A DNA stretch of 64,000 nucleotides, from NCBI GenBank assembly GCA_028023455.1, contig JAQFVV010012402.1, forward strand, positions 15,314,935 to 15,378,934, written 5' to 3'. The DNA comes from Epiperipatus broadwayi. Its lineage: Eukaryota; Onychophora; Udeonychophora; Euonychophora; Peripatidae. Both the position numbers and the translations under genes were made by a program. This document shows positions 23,880 to 34,619 of this stretch, in pieces. Each line of letters begins with the position of its first letter. The stretch's first letter is position 1. The notes under the pieces are model-generated. The model saw only the letters and a program-made list of their open reading frames with translations, was not told the DNA's origin and searched no databases.

Positions 23880-24290
23880 CAAATTTGAAAAGGTTTATAA
23901 ATTAAATGGAAATGCTGGGTTCAACTTGCCGTTTAGATACTTAAACTTATCATGCAACTCCAAACTTTATTATATTTATTTAATGACGATTTATTTACTG
24001 AGATTCTCTTCTCCAATAACTTTCTAAAGAGAAACAATGAACACGAAAGCATTATTTATGAACCAACTCTCAGGCATAAAATTTGAGCATTCTCTGATTC
24101 TTATTTTGCTTTCTAGTCAAGAAAGCAATGAGATTTATAGGAATATATATACATTGTCTAAGATAAGAGGTAGAAAATATAGCTGCTAGTTGCAGAACAT
24201 TAATAAATAAATAATTATATAAACAGTTGCTTGATAGGTTCAAGTATTCAAATGCCAAGTTCGGCCATATTTCCATTCAATTGATCAAAC
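23880..24290. repeat. Diverged inverted repeat, arms ~100 bp
   Basis: About 23900-23965 and 24215-24285 are inverted relatives: AAATGGAAAT, TCAACTTG or CGAACTTG, GATACTTAAACTTATCA or GAATACTTGAACCTATCA. Both arms give short open frames with a shared FRYLNLSCN / FEYLNLSSN pattern, which reflects the repeat, not two genes. Confidence 0.4.
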
Positions 24291-24294
24291 TGAT

Positions 24295-25660
24295 ATTTTA
24301 CTTTTTAAGAGAATCAACCTAGGAAATTTAATTTTGAATTCTCCATTTTATCACCATATTAAATGCACACAACACCAATTTTCAATAATTATATCTTTAT
24401 GACCAGCACACCAAATATACGTCTGTTTACTTTGTAGTTAAGAATAAGGAGATATCCGTTTAATGACTATATTGGATGATTTTCAGGTTATCTACGACTA
24501 ATTATTATTACTAAAAGCAATTTATAAAAAAGACAAACTCATTATTGCAAAATTAAAAAGAAGCATTCAGAATTCAATTTTTTAAAAGAAAAATATATCC
24601 CCCACCCCCCATTATAGTAATGATTTAAATCCTGAATTAAAGATATAACCGGAATCTATACGAAGTCCTTACAAATCTTAAATGTTGAAGAAAAATGGAA
24701 TCAGTCTAATTTTTATTTTCTGCCAATTTTACAATTACTTGTTAGAGATAGTTTATTATATTCAAGTTTTTAATTATTTCCAATAAACATTATATTATCA
24801 AAACAAGTATTTTTATTAGGTAATTCCTTCCTAAAACTTATTGCAATTATGTAAGAGAATTATAATCATAACATTTATAATAATTTTCTTTATTTTCTTA
24901 TCTTTCTGTAATATTTATCTTTGTTTACGTTTGTAATCAAAGTTATTTTCATCACAATTAAACCATTCTTATCGTTTTGTAATTGATTAATATTTGTAAC
25001 TTTAATATCTTATACAATGATTAAACCATTTTATAAAATAAATAATATGTGTGATGAGTAAATGATATTATTACTTATGGATATTTATATATTAAAAAAA
25101 ACATATTTAATTGCTTGATGAGATAACGTGACATTTGAGCACTCTAACAACTGGTTATGACAGTTTCATTCATTTAGACTGACAATCTAACTGAAACTTT
25201 TAACTTTCTGCCTGCCTCACAGAACAATGCGAGTCTTTGATTATGGTCATGTGGTACTCAAACATGAGATAAACTGAACTTTGATCCAAAAAACTTTTGC
25301 TTTTGAATCTTACCATTTTAATAAATCATCAAGAATATATTTTAATTATGTTATTTTTTTATGATCATTAAACAAAAGCTCATTTGACTCAATTTAGGAC
25401 TTAATTTATTTTGTTTAGAATAGTTATATTATTACTTATTGTTAATATTGGATGGCTTTATGTGTTAGCTATGTCTAATATATTTTAGAATAGTGATAAA
25501 GTAATGAAACTTTTTGATAAAAGTTTCTTTAATGAATCCTTGGATAAGACACACAAAAAAATCTGAGTTTACTTAATTGAAAAAAAGTGTCACTAGAAAC
25601 ACCAATGTCACATGACTTTCTGAACAATAAGATATGAGATTATTTATTTATTTGCATTCT
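24295..25660. other. A+T-rich stretch with nothing recognised
   Basis: No coding or repeat-family signal except a short HHR-B end (GCATGGAGAGTTTTGCCT) at its right edge, near 25690. Confidence 0.5.
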
Positions 25661-25663
25661 TGA

Positions 25664-25948
25664 TTGAATTTCTTATCCTGGGTGCTATTGCATGGAGAGT
25701 TTTGCCTGGAAGAGAATAATGTAGTAGTGGAAATGCAGGGAGGTTTTAGGTCAGATAGGCATATAGGAGATAGTTTATTTGTAGTTACACAACTTATGGA
25801 TATGAGTAGGAATTCAGGTAGATCATTGTATATGAGTTTTATAGCTATAGAGAAGGCATATGGTAGAATAAATAGAAATAGCTTATGGATAAGTTTAGCA
25901 AATTTGGAAATGGATGAAGCTTTAGTAAATATTATTAAGAAATTATAA
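25664..25948 (+). pseudogene. LINE reverse transcriptase fragment
   Basis: The open frame reads QGGFRSDRHIGDSLFVVTQL, then RSLYMSFIAIEKAYGRINR. This matches the conserved non-LTR RT region where GFR...D..F...Q is followed by F.D..KAYD.V. The catalytic aspartate of the second block is changed (FIAIEKAYG), and the domain is truncated. In an active element this enzyme copies RNA at a nicked target. Confidence 0.75.
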
Positions 25949-26217
25949 GAAAATAATTACTATATTTATCAATCAGAGGATATAGAATCAGTTAAAGTTA
26001 AAAAGCGAGTGGGACTAAGGTAAGAGTGCCCTAGGTCACCTATTTTGTTTTTGTTGTATTTGAATGAAATGGAGAAAGCAATAGAAAGACTATGAAGAGG
26101 GATAGAGATACCGTTAATAGTTGGCAAGGGAGTGTATACTTTGTCCAGTCTTTTTTTGCGGATGATATCTTTTTGTGTGCAGAAAGAAGAGAAGATAGGA
26201 AGCTATGCTGAGGACAT

Positions 26218-26634
26218 GTGCAAGGGTGGATAAAGAGATGGGGATTATCAAATATAATGATAGTTAATACTGGAGAAAGAGAAGATGTAGAATTTTTATT
26301 GGGGGATATAAAGTTAAATGTGGTGGATAGATATAGGTATTTGGGAATAATCTTAAGTAATCAGAAAAATTGCTTGGATGAATGGGAGAAAAAATTTGTA
26401 AATGAAGCAAAGAAAAAAAAGGGTTTGGTAAAGAAATTAACAGTGTTTTTATATAATAAATATGATGTAGCTAGAATTGTATGGAAGGGTGTGACAGTAG
26501 CAGGGTTATCATACGGTAATGTTGTGTTATGTGTTAGTAAAGGGGTATTGGATTACTTAGAAAAAGTACAAAGGGAAGTGGGAAGACATACACAGATGCA
26601 GAGGCATAGACAGCAAAGGAGGCAATTCAAGTAG
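26218..26634 (+). pseudogene. LINE RT thumb/connection fragment
   Basis: The frame contains YRYLGIILSNQKNCLDEWEK and a following KLTVFLYNKYDVARIVWK. This fits the YLGxxLS motif that follows the RT palm in non-LTR elements. An FADD-like segment is readable just before it in another frame (SFFADDIFLCAE, about 26150-26185). Copy 2 on - has the matching YNYLGIILSNQRNCWDKWEK. Confidence 0.75.
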
Positions 26635-27061
26635 AAATGGGATGGTCAAGTTTTTATATGAGAGATGCAAAAAGGAAAAGAAAAATGTTTTGTAGGTTGC
26701 AGTTTATGGATAATAAATGAATAGCCAAAATAGTATTTAATTGGGTTATGAGTAAAGGACAGGCAACAAGATGGGTGAGAAAGGTAATGCGGTATGCAAA
26801 AGATTTGGATAAAGAATTTATATCAGTATATTTGTACAAAAGTGAGATGATTGTGTTAGGAGGATTGTTGAGTGTTATAGTGATAAGGAATGGGATAAAA
26901 GAATAGATGCATTAATAAAGAATACAGAGCTGGAGAGATGGAGAAGTAATATGGAGAATAAAAAGAGTTTAAATATATATAGAAATAGGCAAAACATTGG
27001 GTGTGAGTTAATTTATGATAATAGCAAGAAAAGTAGTTTATTGTTAAGGCTTGAATGGTAT

Positions 27062-27176
27062 CTTTAGCAACAAGGGAATATACATGTAAATGGAAAAATA
27101 TGGGTGATTTAGTCTGCAAATTGTGTAAGGAAGACATAGAAAATATTAGGCATCTGTTGATTGAATGTAAATGATT
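27062..27176 (+). pseudogene. LINE C-terminal Cys/His motif
   Basis: Reads ATREYTCKWKNMG then CKLCKEDIENIRHLLIEC. The pattern C-x2-C-x8-H-x4-C is the putative zinc-binding motif near the C-terminus of many non-LTR retrotransposons. Confidence 0.7.
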
Positions 27177-27430
27177 GAAAGCAGAAAGGGTAATAATGAA
27201 GTTATGGAAGAATAAATATGAACTAAGTGATGATTACAGAAAGTGGGTTATTGGTTTTTATGTTGGGTTTGAGAAGAGATAAGGGGGATTTAGATATAAA
27301 GGCCATAGAATTGACAAAGATTATGTTGTGGAAATGGGATGGAGCAGATTATGGGAAAGCTTAGCATGGGGAATGAAAGGGGAAGATAAAGTGGCTAACA
27401 AGTTTATTTGGGCATAGTTGCTGAGAGTTT

Positions 27431-28849
27431 GACTCTGTTTAAGGAGTAATCACAGTACATCACATTACATCATCTCTGCAGAACTGATAGAGTTGTATTT
27501 TAATTCAGGAACCTTTAGAACTTGTGATTATCATTCTAACATTGCACTAAACTGCACAGAAGAATCAATTGAACAAAACTATCACATTTCTATTGATTTG
27601 GTGCTGAATTGAACTAAAAAGAGTGATGTGGAGTATTTATTGTTTATAAAATATAATATTTTTTAAAATATCTTATTATATAAAATTAAAACAGTTTTAA
27701 ATAAGTCACCATAGGGCAAAAGCCTCCAAGAATTTCCAAAGAACAGTAAAGAAATATCATTATTCACCAGACAACTATTAGGCATGAAGATATCATTTTC
27801 CCATCCTGCTTTTATATTCTATCCAAGAACATTAAAATTTTCATTTATTGAACAACATTTGGAATATAGTTTGATTATGATAAAAAAAGCTAGTGCCTGG
27901 CCACTATATGTGAATTCAAATCTTGCCCTCCATAATGACAGCAAAAAATGGATACTGCACTGCACAATCCACTGATTACTCAGTATTAAAATAGATGGAT
28001 ATGGAGTAAAATAAATAGAATAAAATACTTTTTACTATGAATCACTGTGATGCAAAGAAGTACACCTACATGCCATGACTTAACCCAAGTTTGAATCCAG
28101 GATCAATAAATTTTAAAAAAAAAATCAACAATGTTATAATTTTTTATAAAGCTGGCCCATACCTAACCAGATAACCATAAAATATTGGTCTATAAATGAT
28201 GTTTTCTTATCAATAAGGTAAAATAAGGCTGAAAAAAGAAAGCCCAAATTCTCAGAACCTAAGAATTGGCAAGCTTAAGTCTAGGAAGAACAATCTTCTT
28301 CTTCTTCTGCCCATATAGCACATGAAGTATAATATATTTTAAACATTATCAATCACCATAATATAAAATATAGTCCAAACTCTCATAAAGTAAAATGGTT
28401 AAGCAAGCATAATAAACAGCTTCAAAGAATTATTCTACATCTTGACATAGAAGTAGTAGTATATTTATAACTAACTTTGTTGTAAATTAGATATAAATAA
28501 ACCTATTGGCTTCTGCTAAGATATGATATTAGAAATTTTTTATCGATGAAACCTAATTTCTATGTGTAGTTGGATTAATTATTTTATAATATTGGTTAGT
28601 AACTTTTAAAACCTACCATATTTAAAGTTTATCACCATCCATTATATTGTTTTTTTTATATATTTAAATAAATTATACAATATAAAATAAAATATCTTTA
28701 TATAATAGGAATAATTATATATATTTAATAAAAACAATACAGAGAAGATTATTTCAGCAAATATTATTTTTTGCCCTTTTCAAAGTGATGGAACTATTTT
28801 AAAGCTTATGCGATGCACTGTGACTTCTCTTTATATGGAATCAGAAATC
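27431..28849. other. Spacer between the two inverted LINE fragments
   Basis: A+T-rich, with no gene recognised. Near 28755-28800 it has a stretch similar to the arm of the 14.2-kb foldback element and to 59257-59305. Confidence 0.5.
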
Positions 28850-30000
28850 TCTCAGCTACTATCCTAGAGAAACCTGTTAGCCACTTTACCTTCCATTTCC
28901 TGCCCTAAGTTTTTTTTCCTATACTTCTCTATTCTGCTCCATCACATTTCCACAATATATCTTTGTCAACTCCATGGCCTTTATATCTAAATCTCCCTTA
29001 TCTTTTCCCAAATCCAGCATAAAAACTAAGAATCCACTTTCTATATAATCACTTTGCTTATATTTATTCTTCCACAATATTATTTATATCCTTTCTGTTT
29101 TTAGGCATTTACATTTAATTAATGGATGCCTAATATTTTCTATGCCTTCCTTACTCAACTTGCAGATTAAGCCACCCATGTTTTTTCATTTATGTGTATT
29201 TCCCTTGTTGCTAAAGATCCTGATCAAGTCTTAAACAGTAAACAATTTTCCTTGCTATTATTATAAATTAACTTGCACACAATATTCCGTTTACTTTTAT
29301 ATATATTTAAACTCTTTTTTACTCTGCATACTAGTTCTCCATCTCTTCAACTCCATATTCTTTATTAATGTATCTATTCTTTTATTCCAGTCATTGCCAC
29401 ACTCAACAATTCTCCTGACACAATCATTCCACCTTTTGTATAAATATACTGACATGAATTATTTATCCAAATCTTCTGCATACTGGACTACCTTTCTCAC
29501 CCATCTTGTTGCTTACCCTTTACTCATTACACAACTAAATACTATTTTAGCTATTCTCTTATCATCCATAAATTGTAATCTACCAAACATTTTCATTTTT
29601 CTTTTTGCATCTCTCATATAAAAACTTGACCACCCCATTTCTCCTTGAATACCTCCTTTGTTATCCATATGTCTGCATCCAATGCATATCTTCCTACTTC
29701 TTGTACTTTTTTAAAGTAATCTAATACCCCTTTACTAACACATAATGTATCATTACTGCGTGTTAACTTTGCTACTGTCACTCCCATATAATTTTTGCTA
29801 CATCATATTTATTATATGAAAACACTGCTAATTTCTTTATCAGTCCCGTTTTGTTCTTTGCTTCATTTATTAATTTTTTCTCCCATTTGTCCCAGCAATT
29901 TCTCTGATTACTTAAAATGATTCCCAAATAGTTATACTTATTAACCACATTTAACTTTATATTCCTCAATAAAAATTATTTGTCTTCTCTTTCCTCAGTG
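28850..30000 (-). mobile_element. Non-LTR (LINE) retrotransposon fragment, copy 2
   Basis: Inverted relative to copy 1. On - it runs from the RT thumb region (29969 down to 29778: NVVNKYNYLGIILSNQ) to the Cys/His region (about 29230 down to 29110: CKLSKEGIENIRHPLIKC, where one cysteine is serine). It ends at 28850. The two copies are similar but clearly separate insertions, because their spacing, stops and lengths differ. Confidence 0.75.
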
Positions 30001-30010
30001 TTAATTATCA

Positions 30011-30101
30011 GACAAAACTTTCCATATGGTAGTGGCACTTAGTTCAAGCCAGAGTAATCAATGGTAAGAAATGGTGATCATGCGATGTTTAGTGGTTTAA
30101 T
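30011..30101. mobile_element. Short HHR-B head-to-head remnant
   Basis: A - fragment (CAAAACTTTCCATATGGTAG onward) joins a + fragment (TAAGAAATGGTGATCATG onward) near 30062. No ribozyme remains. Confidence 0.5.
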
Positions 30102-30699
30102 ATTAATCATCAGCTTAAATTTACATTGCATACATAGCGACATCTATCTTTTTTACATATAAAATTAACTTGAACCAATTATAACAGTAATACAATATAT
30201 ACAAAAACAAAAAACTATACCAATTATAACAATAATACAATATGTACAAAAAAACAACAATTATATAAATGTAGACTATATAATTTTTCATTCATTAGTT
30301 AATTATTAGTTAAATTTATTGATGTTTTATATATATTAACTACAATAAACATATATATATATATATTAATATATTAATTTTAATAATATATTGTTTACTA
30401 CAATAAACATATATATTAATTTTAATAATATATTGTTTATTAAAATAAACACATTCATTACATTAATTCATTTGAATACAGTTCAAAATATATTTACACA
30501 AATACTAATTTCATTCCTCTCATACTAAGACCTAGTTGGGCTTTCATGTAGAAGAAAATTTTTGTAACATTTTAAATATTTACATGAAGTTTTAAACATA
30601 ATATAAAATAAAATATGCCAATAATAACAACAACAACAAATTACATTTTAGTAATATATTATTACATAATAAAAATATTCATTATACAACATTAGATAA
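30102..30699. repeat. A+T-rich tandem repeats
   Basis: Two copies of a ~43-bp unit around CCAATTATAACA(G/A)TAATACA (30176-30250), and about two copies of a ~57-bp unit containing ATATTGTTTA, AATAAAC and ATATATTAATTTTAATAA (30340-30450). No coding signal. Confidence 0.5.
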
Positions 30700-31130
30700 T
30701 TGTATTTTTTTCTATATACTAATTTCTCCCCCCCTCTTTAATATATTTTTTAATTTGCTTTTCTATTTCTCTATAATGTTGCAAGCTTTTTAATTCAATA
30801 AGTAAATTATTAAATAATTTAGAAACATAATGATTTCTTACTTTAGTTTCACATTTATTACAATATTTTGAAACTATGTATATATCTGTTTTTCTTAGAC
30901 ACATTTCAAATTGTTTTATATAATGTTTTTTGAAAGTACTATCAACATTTTTTTCTATATAATTATATAATTGAGAAGTTAATTGAATAATAAAATATTA
31001 TTTTTATATATATATCTTTTTCTTTATTGATATATTTTTTTCTATTAGATCAATTTTTTTCCAGTAATACTAGCTTGCCAAACCATAACATATTAATTTC
31101 TTTAAAATGATTCTAGTTAGTCCAATTTAC
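30700..31130 (-). pseudogene. Unrecognised decayed coding remnant
   Basis: On - the frame from about 30904 to 30719 contains IVSKYCNKCETKVRNHYVSK and KSLQHYREIEKQIKKYIKEG. Upstream, pieces such as WFGKLVLLEKN can be read. The CxxC and lysine-rich helix suggest the C-terminal part of a mobile-element protein, but I cannot name the family. Confidence 0.3.
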
Positions 31131-31397
31131 ATATAGCTGACAAAAAGAATTTGCTGCTAAATGGGAGGATCCTTTTATTCCTTTTTGAAATCTTATAAGA
31201 ACCAAGTTGAACAATTTCCTAATGTCCATTTCATATGTTTTTATTATTATAGCTATCAAACAATCTCATAAGTCAACCTAGTGTGACTATACATAATATA
31301 TGGAAACCACTAATCAACTTTTCACTTAAGAAGAAAAAGTGGAGAAATCAGGAGGAATCTCATAGATTAGTATATGAAATTTCTACTGACTGTTGTC

Positions 31398-31630
31398 TTT
31401 ACAAGATGGCTCAGTTTGTTAGAGCATTACCTTAAAATTCAATACTCAAGAGTCTAAGAGTCCAGATTCGATTCCCATGTTAGTATTGTCACTGGTCAGG
31501 CCAGCAACACCTGAAGAAGAGGAGAGAATAATACCTCTCAAAATGTTGTGCATGTACTAATTTATTTGATGTGCTATTACTGACAGTTGAATGTATTTGG
31601 AATATTTAAATAAAGCTAATTTTTTTAAAG
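31398..31630 (+). mobile_element. tRNA-headed SINE
   Basis: The head has a polymerase III A box (TGGCTCAGTTTGTTAGAGC, from 31407) and a B box (GATTCGATTCC, 31465-31475) at tRNA-like spacing. A non-tRNA body and an A+T-rich end follow. The body holds CACCTGAAGAAGAGG paired with CCTCTCAAAATG, which resembles a decayed hammerhead arrangement. No cloverleaf acceptor stem closes, so it is a SINE and not a tRNA gene. Confidence 0.7.
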
Positions 31631-31744
31631 ACATTCAATATTCATATTAGATTATGGAAATAGTCCAAACAATAAATACAACATCATCAATATGAATGGT
31701 ATTTAAGAAAGAGTGATATAATTAAATATTTAATGAATGATATC

Positions 31745-32700
31745 AAATGCAGATAATTCAGATTTGTGCCCCAACAAATTCCGAATATGATGAAGAAATA
31801 GAACATTCTTATTTAGGTGTATAAAATCCTTGTAATAAGACCAAACAATAATTTATAAATGTCACAGAAGACTTAAATGCTAAAATTGGAAATCAATTAA
31901 AATATAAAATTACTGCAGGGAAATTTGAATATGGAGATAAAACTGAAAGAAAACAAAGAAGTTTAGAATTTATATAAAAAAAATTATATAAAAGAAACCT
32001 AATATGTAAATAGGAGAGTTTCATTATATTTTAATGTACAATAAATCTTTAATATATTTAATAATTTCAATAGTGAAAGTGATAACTTCTTAATGCAAAT
32101 CTAAAAAATAAAACTTATTAGAAAAGATAATACTAAAAATTGATATTACCAACTTCAGAAATATTCCAGTGAATTTAAGTTGGAATTTAGAAATCACTTC
32201 AATGTATTAACAAACTTCAAATGTGTCTCATGTTTTAATGAAAATTCAGGTTTGTATGAATTCAATAAGATGATTGATGCCAATCTACTAAAATCTTCTG
32301 CACAACTAGCTGGTACAAAACAATCAATAATTTATCAGTAAAGTTTTATATGAGATAAGATATTGTATCAAGAATAAAATGAATATGAAAATATTTAAAA
32401 GTGATCCATTCTATAAAATGCTATAAAAAGAATTAACAGACGATATAAGGAAATATAACTATGAGTTGGGAAAGAAAGCTATAAAAAAAAACAAAAGTCT
32501 CAAAAATGTAATATAACATCTCGATAATAAGAGCAGTAAGAAAAGATGATACTATTGCTAAAATAAATGTTATAATGAGAACTATATACCATATAGAATA
32601 AGAAAACGAACTATCTCCTATAATTACAATAGAAATTTTTGATATTACTGTAAGTACTGCTAAAGCTGTATACCAAATATCTTAAATAAATCAAAACTAA
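31745..32700 (+). pseudogene. LINE endonuclease-region fragment
   Basis: Translation through stops gives QIICAPTNSEYDEEIEHSYL, then VTEDLNAKIGNQ, then KFEYGDKTERKQRSLEFI. These match APE-type endonuclease of non-LTR elements (YAPTs...E.FY; GDfNAkiG; G..NeRG..L..F). The invariant aspartate of GD(F/L)N has become ED. The sequence carries on into poorly conserved frames and stops before any RT. It is not from the same part of the element as the fragments at 25.7-30 kb, so it may be another family. Confidence 0.65.
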
Positions 32701-33067
32701 TGATTTTTTTCTCTTTTTTAGATAATTGTAGTATTCAAATAAATAACCTGAGCATTCATACAAAAAATAATATTTATAATTTAAACTTAGCTTTTTTTAT
32801 TAATGCTTAGCATACTTTCAATATGTAGAATATTCTAACCATAGCATTATTACTGCCCTAGCATATTTAAAAGCTCAAAACACTAAAGAAGAAATAATGC
32901 TATGATTATGATATTTTATAAATAATATCTTATCTGCATGAATGCTGAGACCATTAATCTGAATATTACAAGTATCTAAATAATAAAGATATACATGTTG
33001 ATTGAAAGTATGCTGTAATGATATTGATAATTAATAAAGGTGAAAAAAAAATTACAGACCTATTCTG

Positions 33068-33262
33068 TTTTAAGCTTTCTACAGTCATCCATTCTATCCA
33101 CTATAACCGATTAACACGTGAAAAAGATAAACCTGACCACATACATGTGAGAAAGATAAAATATCATTTCTTTTTCACATGTATGTGGTCATATGTATTT
33201 GTTTTATTAGATAGAGTGGAGGAAGTTTGAAAGTCTGGGTTCAAATCCCTTTTATTTATATC
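33068..33262. mobile_element. HHR-A inverted remnant without ribozyme
   Basis: Two opposed 3' parts of HHR-A meet near 33165. The left is on - (ACATGTGAGAAAGATAAA). The right is on + (TTTTTCACATGTATGTGGTC through GGGTTCAAATCCC). Confidence 0.6.
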
Positions 33263-33835
33263 TCTACCTTAAGCATATATACTATAGTTATATTTCAATA
33301 TTAAATGGTTTGTTTATTCATAAGATAAAATAAAAAATATTTAAGGAAATTCAACCTTTTATTTATACAGCTGCTGAGAATCAGATTCAGGAATGATTGT
33401 GAAACTGACTAAAATTTAAATTATTATAAATCTGAACATTTAAATTAAAAACATTGTTATTTCTAAAGAACATGGATTCCAAAAATATTTTTTTCTTCTC
33501 AAATTTAGCTCAGTTCCAAATATATATATTTAATACCTTTTTTTTTTTTAAAAAAAAAGAAACAAACTTTTTTTTTTATGGAACTTAAATTTTATATACA
33601 TAAAAAATATTTGAACCCAGACTTTCAAACTCCCTTTAGTCATTCTCGCCATATTATACAACCAATACACATGACCACATACATGTGACAAAGATAAATG
33701 AGATCCAATGTATATATTTTATGTTGAATCAGCACTAATCAATTATCTTCCATATATATATAACAGTGTTCAGCTTTATATTAAGATAGTAAATCTTCAA
33801 ACTTTAATGGACAGGTTATATATGTGTGAAAGATG

Positions 33836-33894
33836 ATGATCTGGACCAACTGATGAATGCCGATTTAGCATGAAATACACATATTGGACATCAT
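33836..33894 (+). ncRNA. Hammerhead ribozyme, HHR-A, intact core
   Basis: Stem I is AUGAUCU with ACAUCAU (one mismatch), bulge GGA, then CCAA with UUGG. The core CUGAUGA is at 33850-33856. Stem II is AUGC-loop-GCAU (33857-33871). GAAA follows, then a two-pair stem III (AU, loop ACAC, AU). H17 is A, so cleavage is predicted after 33883. All conserved core bases are present. Stem II pairs differ from those of other copies while pairing is kept (AUGC/GCAU here, GUGCU/AGCAC elsewhere). Confidence 0.75.
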
Positions 33895-33967
33895 TTATTT
33901 TTGACACATGTATGTGGTCATATGTATCGGTTGTATAAGATGTAGAGAATGGTTAAAGGGAGCTTGA

Positions 33968-33990
33968 AAGTCTGGGTTCAAATCTCCCCT
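33968..33990 (+). promoter_or_regulatory. B-box-like motif at the end of HHR-A
   Basis: Within the HHR-A end stands GGTTCAAATC, close to the polymerase III B-box consensus GGTTCRANTCC. It is conserved in most HHR-A copies (about 33227, 10490, 40140, and inverted at 7858, 13262 and 33611). A TAGCTGAAGGG-like stretch a few bases upstream resembles an A box, but the spacing is shorter than in tRNA genes. Confidence 0.35.
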
Positions 33991-34556
33991 AATTACACTT
34001 AGTTTAAAATATAAGTACTATACATGTATTTAAATATAAAAAAATATATAAAACATATGATTATTTTCGGTAATAATTGTCAAATCATAATTTAGATATT
34101 TATCTGAAGTCTAAATAAAATAAAGCAAAACTATACAAAAAAAAATCAACAAGAAGAACAAACCATGTATATTATATAAAAATACAACAGCAAATATATA
34201 AACTATAACATTTTAAAACAGCTTAATTTTCTCTTTTTATTCTTTTTTAAATCGAAATAAAATTAACATTAAAAAAAATCTATCTTTATACAAAATAAAT
34301 AAATGTTAAAAATCTGTATTCTAACACTAAAAATAAATGAATCAAATGTGGTATTGAAAGTATATTGTAACCTGCAAGAATTTGTGAGTTAATAATGTTG
34401 AGTGCCATGCAAACTAGATGGTTTATTTACAAACATATAGATACCATTTCTTTGATTGGTTACAATAAACCTTATAGCCTGTAATAAATGTGCAAATACA
34501 TGGCATGAATATTTAAAGTTTAATATTAAAGTCTTAAAATAAGCATTACATACTGG

Positions 34557-34618
34557 ATAGAGTTGATGACTGTAGAGAGTTTGAAAGTCTGGTTTCAAAT
34601 CCCGTTTTAATTACATCT
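34557..34618 (+). mobile_element. HHR-A 3' remnant
   Basis: Contains the GTTTGAAAGTCTGG and TTTCAAATCCC end of HHR-A only. Confidence 0.5.
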
Positions 34619-34619
34619 A

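Larger units (their letters stand above)
25664..27430 (+). mobile_element. Non-LTR (LINE) retrotransposon fragment, copy 1
   Basis: A 5'-truncated LINE on + starts at an HHR-B end and keeps the RT and the C-terminal cysteine-histidine motif. Its last part (GATAAAGTGGCTAACA and TGCTGAGAG) matches the end of copy 2 at 28850 on the opposite strand. Frames are broken by stops and frameshifts, but long stretches remain open, so decay is moderate. I place it among non-LTR elements by motif but not in a named clade. Confidence 0.8.
33611..33992. mobile_element. HHR-A head-to-head inverted dimer
   Basis: The left arm (-) ends in TTTGAACCCAGACTTTCAAA pointing left. The right arm (+) ends in GGGTTCAAATCTCCCC pointing right. 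The upstream ends meet near 33810. The right arm holds an intact hammerhead at 33836-33894. Confidence 0.7.

Noticed and set aside
30340-30450. Repeated A+T-rich units considered as a CRISPR-like array
   Set aside because: Only about two imperfect units without distinct spacers; eukaryotic context.
31398-31480. tRNA gene
   Set aside because: A and B boxes are present, but no acceptor stem pairs and it continues into a SINE body.
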